Assembly: GCA_017619255.1 (NCBI GenBank)
Contig: JAFZSS010000149.1
Span: 1-8,566 of the forward strand
DNA length: 8,566 bases
Reading direction: 5' to 3'
From: Muribaculaceae bacterium
Lineage (GTDB): Bacteria > Bacteroidota > Bacteroidia > Bacteroidales > Muribaculaceae
The translations under genes were made by a program, and so were the position numbers. Every line of letters begins with the position of its first letter. Positions within the stretch are counted from its first letter, which is position 1. Under the pieces are notes generated by a model that did no database searches, had not been told where the DNA came from, and worked only from the letters and a program-made list of their open reading frames with translations. This document shows, one piece after another, positions 1 to 6,042 of this stretch.

Positions 1-1339
1 GATAGTCAGGATAATAGCAGATGCCCGGCTGGTCCTTGACGATGGCATAGCCGACCGATGCCCTCGCGCTGAAGCCCTGGAAGGGACCCACCTTGACACC
101 GAGTTCGGCGTCCAGCGGGGTATAGATGCTGCCGTACATCAACAGCGGCAGGTCATAGCGGTGGTTGTAGTAATGGGTGGGCACACGGTAGCCCAGGTTC
201 TTGCCGCCGAGAGCGTTGGCAAACACGGTGAAGCCGTCGACCAACGCGAGGTTGAAACGCACATTGGGCGTGAGGCGGAAGACCGCGCCGTCGCTGAAAC
301 TGATGTGGCCATTGACACCCAGTTGCAACTTGTACATGTCGCCACGGATGGTATAGGTGGGCGAGAGGGTGATCATGCCGACCTCGTCGAACAAGTCATA
401 GTCACTGCCCGACTTGGCCTTCGCACCACGGCGCAAATATTCGCCCTTGATGTTCAGGGCAGCGGTGGTCAACTCAGTGAGGTCATAGGTGCCGCCCAGA
501 GTGAGGATGCCCCAGTTGTCATGGGCACCATGCTTGTACAGGTCGGTGAAGGACTTGTCGTAGGCAGCATGGCCATACTGGAGTCCCACATTATAAAACA
601 AGGGGTTGTCGCGCAGCATGAACTGGCTCTTCCAACCTGCATTCAGGTTGTAGTCAAAGAAGGTCTGCTTGTCCTTGTTCCAGTCATAGGGTGACTTGAG
701 CGACGAATGGTCGCCTACCCACTCATCGCTGTAGGGTTGATAAAGGACATAGTCGGTGTTCCAGCCGCCATAGTAGTTGTAGTTATCGACATGCACCTGC
801 GCACCCAGGCTGAGGGTGCCGATGCCGGTGTTACGGCTGTAATCCACACCCAGCGCATTGTCGTTGTACTGCTGCTTGTTGCGGTTCTCGTCCATGGTGA
901 CGAGTTTGGAGGGATTCTTGCTGTTCCAGGTGCTGTTGTGGTTGAGCCACACGCCCAGTTTCTCGCGCTCATCGTTGAGGATGCGGTAGCCGAAGTCCAT
1001 GCGGAAATTGGCCTGCGTGCCCGCGCCGATGTCCAGATAGCCGCGCTGGTCACTGAAGTTGTGCGCCGTGCGGTAGCCGTAGGGCAGCAGCGTGGGAATT
1101 GAAGTGGGCACCTCGATGGGGGCTGTCAGGTCACTGTAGTTGAGCAGAGTCTTCTGTCCTGTGGTGACAGGCTTCTTGACCTTGGGAAGCTCATTCTTCT
1201 TGACGGCCTTCTTCTCTAACGGAGCGATATCCTTCTCGAGGACGATTTCCTTGTTCAGGTTCTTGTTGTCCTGGGCCAATGTCACGCCGCCGGTGAATGC
1301 GGCCAGCAACATGGCGATATATATCTTTTTCATCTTCAT
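1..1339 (-). CDS. Outer-membrane beta-barrel protein, TonB-dependent-receptor-like (3' end off the window)
   Basis: Read from the complement, an open frame runs leftward from ATG at 1339 (or a second in-frame ATG at 1333) to the window edge, giving about 444-446 residues with no stop. It opens with a signal peptide (MKKIYIAMLLAAFTGGVTLAQ, likely cut before Q or just after it). A charged linker of roughly 60 residues follows, containing LNKEIVLEKDIAPLEKKAV and then ELPKVKKPV. From about residue 85 the sequence alternates polar and aromatic/hydrophobic residues with frequent Y, W, N and G, typical of outer-membrane beta strands (YGYRTAHNF, YLDIGAGTQANFRMDFGYRI, LGVWLNHNSTW, GTLSLGAQVHVDNYNYYGG). 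No plug domain is visible. As I recall, Bacteroidota proteins with this linker plus barrel are often auto-annotated as TonB-dependent receptors; function is not established from sequence. It lies 30-36 bases after the TPR gene on the same strand with no terminator between, so the two are probably co-transcribed. Barrel class is confident, substrate unknown. Confidence 0.82.
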   Translation of the reverse strand, partial: MKMKKIYIAMLLAAFTGGVTLAQDNKNLNKEIVLEKDIAPLEKKAVKKNELPKVKKPVTTGQKTLLNYSDLTAPIEVPTSIPTLLPYGYRTAHNFSDQRGYLDIGAGTQANFRMDFGYRILNDEREKLGVWLNHNSTWNSKNPSKLVTMDENRNKQQYNDNALGVDYSRNTGIGTLSLGAQVHVDNYNYYGGWNTDYVLYQPYSDEWVGDHSSLKSPYDWNKDKQTFFDYNLNAGWKSQFMLRDNPLFYNVGLQYGHAAYDKSFTDLYKHGAHDNWGILTLGGTYDLTELTTAALNIKGEYLRRGAKAKSGSDYDLFDEVGMITLSPTYTIRGDMYKLQLGVNGHISFSDGAVFRLTPNVRFNLALVDGFTVFANALGGKNLGYRVPTHYYNHRYDLPLLMYGSIYTPLDAELGVKVGPFQGFSARASVGYAIVKDQPGICYYPDY

Positions 1340-1369
1340 AATAACAATGTGTGATGCTGTGATGATGGA

Positions 1370-4300
1370 TTAATTCTTGCTCTTGGTGCTCTTGGTACCT
1401 TTCTTCTTGCCGTTGTCGGTGCTGGAGTTACCCGTGGAACTGCCGTTGCCGCCTTTCCACTTGTTGAGGCGGGCGTCAATCTCGTTGAAGATCTCCTTCT
1501 CCTTGCCGGGATAGTTGCTCTTGAGGCTCTGCAGGTACTCGCGTGCCTGTGTCACATTGCCCTGCTTGTAATAGACATCGGCCAGCGTGAGGAAACTCTT
1601 GGCAAGCCAGTAGCTGTGGGGCGTACCCGATTCGATAAGGGCGTTGACGGTCTGCTCGGCGCCTTGGTAGTTGCCCAGCTCATACTGCATGCGTGACAGC
1701 TCATAGGAAGCCTGGGCGCCATACTCACTGCTCGGATCCTTGGCAAGGCTGCGGAAAACGGCCTCGGCTTCCTTGGCGTTGCCTAACTGGGCCAGGGCGA
1801 GGGCATGGTCGAGCATGACTTCCTTCTCTTCATTGGCGGTGAGTCCGCCGCGATCGAGCAAGGAGGCAGCCGTGAGCCTTACCTCGTTCCAGTTGCCCAT
1901 CTGCTTAGCGACACGCAGGGCGCCCAGCTGTGCCAGCGTGCGGTTGTCCTCGCTGGTGGCACGGTCGGCAAGGTCCTTATAGCTCTGCAGTGCGGCCTCA
2001 TATTTGCCTTGACGCATGAGGATGTCGCTGCGCATGGCGATGGCATCCTGGGCATAGGAAGCGTCACCACCGCCCTGCAACGCCTGATCCAGCGCGGTCA
2101 TGGCCTCGTCATAGTTGCCCTTGCCGTAGTGATAGCGGGCAATGTAATAGCGGGCCTTGGCGACATAGGCACCTGCGGGATAATCCTTAATGTACTGGTT
2201 CAGCTTGTCGATGCTGGGACGGTCGCTGATAGCGGCCTTCTCGGCGGCCTCAAAGGTGAGGCGCTCCACCTCATTCACATCAATCTTGGGCGCGTTGGGC
2301 ACGCTGCTCAGGAACTTGCTGAACTCTGAGAGCTGGCCGCGGTCGGCATAGATGAGTTTCATGTCCTCGGCGGCAGCCTGTGCCTCATCGCTTGTGGGAT
2401 ACTGCTTGATCACCTTCTTGTAAGCGTCGATGGCGGCATCCTCCTTGCCCATGCTCTTGTTGACCAGTGCCGTCTGCAGCAGACCCTTGCGGGCCTCGAC
2501 GCTCTTGGGATAGTTCTTGAGCAGGGCGTTGTAAGTGTCCAATGCCTCGCTGTTCTTGCCCATCTGGACCTGCGCATTGGCCTTCTCAAGCATGGCCTGA
2601 GGAATGAGGTCACTCTTGGGATAGGCCTTGATGAGGGCGTCCATCTGCGCAATCTCGTCGGCATATTGTCCACTCATGCCCATCATGATGGCCTTCTTAT
2701 ACATGGCGTTGTCGCCCGTATTGTTCTTGTCGGCCCTGATAGCCTGGTCATAGGATTCCTGAGCGCCGGCGAAATCGCGAGAGTAATACTGCGCGTCACC
2801 GATGCCTTGATAGGCGCTGGCGGTCAACTCGCTAGACAATTGTCTGCTGGCAATGGCATTCTGCAGTGCCGTCTTAGCCTCGGCATAACGCTTCTGGTCC
2901 AGTAGGCTGAAGCCCAGGTTGTACTGCGCCAAGCCATAGTTCTCGTCGCTCTTGTCGGCGTCCTTGATGTACTCCTGCTGATATTTGGATGCCTCCTTGT
3001 AGTTGCCGGCGCGGTATTGCGTCTCGGCCAGCCACAGGCGGCTCTCGTTCAAGGCGGTCTTGTCGTAGTTGCCCACGGCGATGGCCTTCTTGAAGTAGTC
3101 GGCGGCCTCGCTGTTGCGATTGTTGTTCAAGGCTTGCACACCCAGGTTGTAAAGGATGTTCTGCTTGGCCTTGAGCACCTTGGCACCGGGCTGCTTGATG
3201 TGGTTGATGCTCGTCAGGGCACGCTGATAATCGGTGGTGCTCATGTAAGCGTCCACCAGGTAGCCCTCCACATTATCCTTATAGCGGGAGTTGGGATACT
3301 CGTTGAGGAAGTCCTCAAACAGGTCTATGCTCTTGTCAAACGGTGTGCGTGCCCCCTTACTCAGGCCCACGGCATAGTTGTAGTAGGCCGTTTCACGGAC
3401 ATCGCGGTCACAAGTCATCGTGGCGGCCTGCTGGAACGCCATGTTGGCACCGTTGAGGTCGCCCAGCTGGCGCTTGGCCTGACCCATGTAGAGGTAGGCG
3501 CTCTGTGTCAAGGCGTCACTGCCGTCGGTGACATGGAGCATGTCATTGACCACCGCCTCGTAGTTGCCGTTGCGGTAATCAAGCACACCCATCGTGTAGG
3601 CAGCCGTGCGATAAGGCTCGCCCTCGGGGTTGTCGAGGTAGCGGCGCAGGTAGGTGCGCGCTTGGCTGTCATTGCCCAGGTGGTAGTAACTCTCGCCCAC
3701 CACGCGGTTCAACTCGGCGTCGAAGTAGTCGTTCTGATGCTCGGCCAGCAGGGCCTTGCCCTGTTCGATGACCTGGCTATAGCGTTTCTTGTTATATTCA
3801 ATCTGGGTGAGGTAGTACTGCGACTGGTAGCCCAGCTCACTGTCCTGCGGAATGCGCGAGAATTTCTCCTCGGCCTCGCCGTAGTCGCCTTGGGCGTAAT
3901 CCAGATAGGCCTTGTAGAAGTCGCTGGCACCACCGTAGCGCGGACTCTTCTCGAGGTTATAATACTGGCGCTCGGCCTCGCGATAGTTGCCCAGACGCAG
4001 GTTGCTGTAGGCACGGCGGTACTCGAGGTCCTCGTCGCTGTTCAGGTCCAGCGCGCCGTTGCGCACGAGCGAATAGCTCAGCAGGGCACTTTCCCACTGT
4101 CCACGGTAAAAATAGTAGTTACCCATCTTCAACTGGGCCTCCACCGCCAGCGGCGAGGCAGGGTAACGCTCGATGAACTGCTGCAACAATGCCAGGCTGG
4201 CCTCGTCGCCCAGCTCAAAACGGCTCAGGGCGATGTAGTAGTCGGCCTGCTCGCGCATTGAGGCCTCACAGGGCAACTGCTTCATGTGCTCAAGCTGGTC

Positions 4301-4450
4301 GACGGCTCCCGCATAGTTGTGCGATTCATACATCTGCAAGCCGCGCTCGAGATAGCCCGCGGCCTCGCTGTTCATCACGCCAGGCTGTCCCATGACCACC
4401 ACCGGGGCGGCCACAAGCACCGACATCAAGACTCTTTTAATCTTCTTCAT
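1370..4450 (-). CDS. Large exported tetratricopeptide-repeat protein (1026 aa)
   Basis: The protein starts MKKIKRVLMSVLVAAPVVVMGQ, a signal peptide with likely cleavage near residue 21; there is no Cys at the cleavage region, so it should be a soluble or peripheral periplasmic protein rather than a lipoprotein. From about residue 31 to 990 it consists of degenerate TPR-type helical hairpins. Recognisable repeat cores include YRNGNYEAV, YRAGNYKEA, YGKGNYDEA, RQGKYEAAL and YELGNYQGA, with the G-x-Y/A-x-x-A spacing of TPR helices, and YP turns like those of YbgF/BamD-type repeats. The last 28 residues (about 999-1026) are a low-complexity Gly/Ser/Asn then Lys-rich tail. There are no enzyme motifs, so a scaffold or protein-binding role is expected. 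It is the first gene of a probable operon with the downstream barrel protein, suggesting a partner role at the outer membrane (inference). The ATG at 4450 directly precedes the signal peptide. Dense antisense frames within it are shadows. Confidence 0.9.
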   Translation of the reverse strand: MKKIKRVLMSVLVAAPVVVMGQPGVMNSEAAGYLERGLQMYESHNYAGAVDQLEHMKQLPCEASMREQADYYIALSRFELGDEASLALLQQFIERYPASPLAVEAQLKMGNYYFYRGQWESALLSYSLVRNGALDLNSDEDLEYRRAYSNLRLGNYREAERQYYNLEKSPRYGGASDFYKAYLDYAQGDYGEAEEKFSRIPQDSELGYQSQYYLTQIEYNKKRYSQVIEQGKALLAEHQNDYFDAELNRVVGESYYHLGNDSQARTYLRRYLDNPEGEPYRTAAYTMGVLDYRNGNYEAVVNDMLHVTDGSDALTQSAYLYMGQAKRQLGDLNGANMAFQQAATMTCDRDVRETAYYNYAVGLSKGARTPFDKSIDLFEDFLNEYPNSRYKDNVEGYLVDAYMSTTDYQRALTSINHIKQPGAKVLKAKQNILYNLGVQALNNNRNSEAADYFKKAIAVGNYDKTALNESRLWLAETQYRAGNYKEASKYQQEYIKDADKSDENYGLAQYNLGFSLLDQKRYAEAKTALQNAIASRQLSSELTASAYQGIGDAQYYSRDFAGAQESYDQAIRADKNNTGDNAMYKKAIMMGMSGQYADEIAQMDALIKAYPKSDLIPQAMLEKANAQVQMGKNSEALDTYNALLKNYPKSVEARKGLLQTALVNKSMGKEDAAIDAYKKVIKQYPTSDEAQAAAEDMKLIYADRGQLSEFSKFLSSVPNAPKIDVNEVERLTFEAAEKAAISDRPSIDKLNQYIKDYPAGAYVAKARYYIARYHYGKGNYDEAMTALDQALQGGGDASYAQDAIAMRSDILMRQGKYEAALQSYKDLADRATSEDNRTLAQLGALRVAKQMGNWNEVRLTAASLLDRGGLTANEEKEVMLDHALALAQLGNAKEAEAVFRSLAKDPSSEYGAQASYELSRMQYELGNYQGAEQTVNALIESGTPHSYWLAKSFLTLADVYYKQGNVTQAREYLQSLKSNYPGKEKEIFNEIDARLNKWKGGNGSSTGNSSTDNGKKKGTKSTKSKN

Positions 4451-4530
4451 TATGATGCTATTTAGTTATTTTCTTGGGTATTAGCGCTCCATCAAAGGGC
4501 GCGCCGCACATTTCACATTAATATTAACTG

Positions 4531-4538
4531 CAAAAATA
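4531..4538 (-). promoter_or_regulatory. Candidate -7 box (TATTTTTG) for the TPR/barrel operon
   Basis: On the minus strand this reads TATTTTTG, a match to the Bacteroidota -7 consensus TAnnTTTG. It lies 80 bases upstream of the TPR start codon, implying a leader of about 75 bases. No TTTG is found at the expected 19-base spacing upstream, so the -33 element is weak or absent. In A/T-rich sequence the match could be chance. Confidence 0.4.
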
Positions 4539-4612
4539 GCCATAAATTGCCACATAGCGGCTACACATCTTCTAAAATAATCCTAAAAAAAACCGACAAA
4601 TGTTGCGAGGCG

Positions 4613-4712
4613 GGCATCACGCTAAGACGCCAAGGCGCTAAGTATTTTGTTTAGTTTTGACAGTTCAACTGTTTTGGCATCACGCTAAGACGCTAAGTTT
4701 TTTGTTTTGGTT
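4613..4712. repeat. Two-copy intergenic repeat built on an ACGCTAAG unit
   Basis: Copy 1 (4613-4656) and copy 2 (4676-4712) share an identical 18-base head (GGCATCACGCTAAGACGC) and a similar T/G-rich tail (TATTTTGTTTAGTT versus TTTTTTGTTTTGGTT). The core is a tandem of 8-base units: ACGCTAAG, ACGCCAAG, GCGCTAAG in copy 1, and ACGCTAAG twice in copy 2. The copies therefore differ by exactly one unit. A 13-base palindrome (ACAGTT-C-AACTGT, 4660-4672) sits between them. I see no transposase or target-site duplication nearby. It may be a small dispersed intergenic repeat of the host genome; that is inference. Confidence 0.75.
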
Positions 4713-4779
4713 CATTAGTGTCAAGGGGGATACTAATCTGGTCAATGAGGCCCTACATTATTTTTTGGGGTTGACAGAA

Positions 4780-4808
4780 AAGGTCGCAGACCTTAAGGCC
4801 TTCGACCT
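4780..4808 (-). terminator. Weak hairpin candidate downstream of the duplicated-domain gene
   Basis: Read on the minus strand, a perfect 6-bp stem AAGGTC/GACCTT with a TGC loop (4780-4794) is followed only by TTC, so the U-tract is short. A competing stem pairs AGGTCG (4781-4786) with CGACCT (4803-4808) around a self-complementary AAGGCCTT (4795-4802). It lies 51-80 bases beyond the stop codon of the gene ending at 4860, a plausible place for transcript end formation. The poor U-tract keeps this tentative. Confidence 0.3.
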
Positions 4809-4859
4809 GCTTAGACGCACCACTAGCAACGCCAATGCTTTACGTATCAATATACTATC

Positions 4860-5795
4860 TTAGTCACCTGAGGGCGGAGCCTCAAAATAAGTTACAGCGC
4901 TCAACAATTCCTCGGCGGTAAAAGCCAGCACGAGGGGAACGGTCTGACCCTCGTGGCCCATTAGTCTGAATTCCAGGCCATAACCCTCATTGGCAATCAT
5001 CTCAAAAAGTTCAGTGCCAACTTCACTGGCAACAGCACCCAAGAGCAGCATCTTGATCAGTTGCACATCTTCTTCGCTGTCAACATCCAAATCGGTGAAC
5101 TCTTCATCCACCATCGACCAAACAATCGTCTTGGAAGGCTCATCTATCCAGACTTGGGCATTAATATCCTCGTCCATCTGCATGGCCTCATTCAGCAAAT
5201 TCGTCAGAAAGTGAATCTTGTTATCGCCGGTCATGCCCTCCAAAGCGCTAACTAACTCTGAGTCATCCTCTTCTGCAAATTCGGGTGAGTCATCACCATA
5301 GTCCGCTGCCATGCACTCGACAACGGCATCATAAATCTCCTCGGGAGTAAAGGTTAATGTCAAGGGAGCGACAGCCTTGCCCGGGAACACGCCCTGAAAG
5401 ACGAAATCGCGCTCGGTGGCGGCAATCATAGCCAGGAAGAGAAGCGACTCCTCATTATCCAAAAAGCTCTTCAGGAACACGGTCTTGAACAGGTCAGCAT
5501 AATCAGGGTCCCAATCATCGGGAGAGATGCCTTCATCCTCGGCATTCATCTGCATGACAACGGCATTGTTTTTCTCGTCAAGGAAAAGGCGGGAATACGG
5601 GTCATGCTGTTGCATTTCCCCATTAATCACAGATATCAGGTAAGCCAGCTTTTCCTCGTCTGAAGCATCGCCCAAAGCATCCAGAGCTTGGTCAATATCG
5701 TCGGGCGGGCACACGGGCACTTGGGCGGCACGCGAGGTCGTCATCAGCAGGGCGGCCAATGCCACCAACAGCATCATAAAAGCTCTTTTCATCAT
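4860..5795 (-). CDS. Exported acidic protein with two copies of one domain (311 aa, function unknown)
   Basis: An N-terminal signal peptide (MMKRAFMMLLVALAALLMTT, cut around SRAAQ at residues 21-25) precedes a strongly acidic protein. Two halves of about 120 residues each are related: residues 36-158 align with 180-301 at an offset of 144, falling to 143 after one indel. Matching stretches are ALGDASDEEKLAYLISVIN with ALEGMTGDNKIHFLTNLLN, and LTLTFTPEEIYDAV with LVLAFTAEELLSAV. Each copy has the pattern helix, strand, hydrophobic helix, then F-x-G-hydrophobic strand, LxFTxEE and final helix. An acidic linker (about 164-180) joins them. No catalytic motif is seen. I recall small Bacteroidales secreted proteins with similar ends of the form GL.FR..G...G..V and EEL, but I cannot name the family. 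It could start at 5795 or the adjacent ATG at 5792. It is probably monocistronic: the next gene on its strand lies beyond a 409-base gap. Confidence 0.88.
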   Translation of the reverse strand: MMKRAFMMLLVALAALLMTTSRAAQVPVCPPDDIDQALDALGDASDEEKLAYLISVINGEMQQHDPYSRLFLDEKNNAVVMQMNAEDEGISPDDWDPDYADLFKTVFLKSFLDNEESLLFLAMIAATERDFVFQGVFPGKAVAPLTLTFTPEEIYDAVVECMAADYGDDSPEFAEEDDSELVSALEGMTGDNKIHFLTNLLNEAMQMDEDINAQVWIDEPSKTIVWSMVDEEFTDLDVDSEEDVQLIKMLLLGAVASEVGTELFEMIANEGYGLEFRLMGHEGQTVPLVLAFTAEELLSAVTYFEAPPSGD

Positions 5796-5836
5796 TGTCG
5801 TTTAGGTTTTAGTTATTCAACAGGTTATTACTGCCG

Positions 5837-5844
5837 CAAATGTA
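5837..5844 (-). promoter_or_regulatory. -7 box (TACATTTG) for the duplicated-domain gene
   Basis: The minus strand reads TACATTTG, a full match to TAnnTTTG, 41 bases upstream of the ATG at 5795, which predicts a leader of about 35 bases. The expected -33 position (5864-5867) reads AGCC rather than TTTG, so this would be a promoter with a weak -33 element, possibly needing an activator. A perfect palindrome occupies the spacer right next to it. Confidence 0.55.
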
Positions 5845-5845
5845 G

Positions 5846-5862
5846 GGAAAATTTTCCGAAAA
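5846..5862. promoter_or_regulatory. Overlapping palindromes in the spacer of the minus-strand promoter
   Basis: GGAAAATTTTCC (5846-5857) is a perfect 12-base palindrome, and TTTTC-C-GAAAA (5852-5862) is a second, overlapping one. Both lie between the -7 box at 5837-5844 and the expected -33 position. That is a classical place for a regulator-binding site. A/T-rich palindromes also occur by chance, so the operator role is a guess. Confidence 0.35.
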
Positions 5863-5950
5863 CGGCTATCACACCCCCGAAAAAATACAATGGGGCGTTC
5901 ACGGGTGGAGATGGGCGAAAGAAGAAAAAATGAGAAAAAAGGGCAACTTT

Positions 5951-5981
5951 TTTGCCAGTATACAAAAAATAACTACCTTTG
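5951..5981 (+). promoter_or_regulatory. Bacteroidota consensus promoter of the PpiD-like gene
   Basis: TTTG at 5951-5954 and TACCTTTG at 5974-5981 are separated by exactly 19 bases, matching the known Bacteroidota primary sigma factor consensus (TTTG, N19, TAnnTTTG). Transcription should begin a few bases after 5981, giving an A/T-rich leader of about 55 bases before the ATG at 6043. The -33 element lies in the right arm of a small inverted repeat (GGCAA 5942-5946, TTGCC 5952-5956). Confidence 0.8.
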
Positions 5982-6042
5982 CGTGTTTATTTGGCGAAAA
6001 GCCCTAAAATTGAACGAAATAAAGTAATATAAGTAATTGTAA

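Larger units (their letters stand above)
4451..4859. other. 409-base intergenic region between the TPR operon and the duplicated-domain gene
   Basis: No convincing gene is present. From left to right it holds the leader and candidate promoter of the TPR gene, an A/T-rich stretch (about 4510-4600), the two-copy ACGCTAAG repeat with its internal palindrome (4613-4712), and a block of overlapping palindromes (4780-4808) downstream of the minus-strand gene that ends at 4860. An open frame at 4657-4863 on the plus strand begins with TTG inside the repeat region and is not supported as a gene. The left part should contain the promoter of the TPR operon and the right part the 3' end of the neighbouring transcript. 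Confidence 0.6.

Noticed and set aside
161..1102. Two plus-strand frames (161-694 and 707-1102) opposite the barrel gene
   Set aside because: The minus-strand frame continues unbroken across both and has a signal peptide and barrel strands; the plus frames have Val/Gly-rich, non-protein-like composition.
3017..4261. A 414-codon plus-strand open frame opposite the TPR gene
   Set aside because: It is an antisense shadow, rich in Val/Leu/Gly/Ala with no signal or domain, created by the GC-rich third positions of the TPR gene.
4498..4505. GGCGCGCC palindrome in the leader of the TPR gene
   Set aside because: An isolated 8-base GC palindrome with no repeat partner or promoter relation; likely chance.
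4613..4712. Possible CRISPR array or insertion-sequence ends
   Set aside because: Only two copies, themselves made of short tandem units, with no regular spacers, no terminal inverted repeats, and no transposase or cas gene nearby.
5875..5895. CCCC...GGGG hairpin in the divergent promoter region
   Set aside because: A four-base stem with a loop of 13 bases is too weak to support as a structure.
5796..6042. Possible riboswitch or RNA gene in the divergent region
   Set aside because: The predicted leaders are only about 35 and 55 bases, and A/T-rich with no extended stem, so there is no room for a known riboswitch fold.
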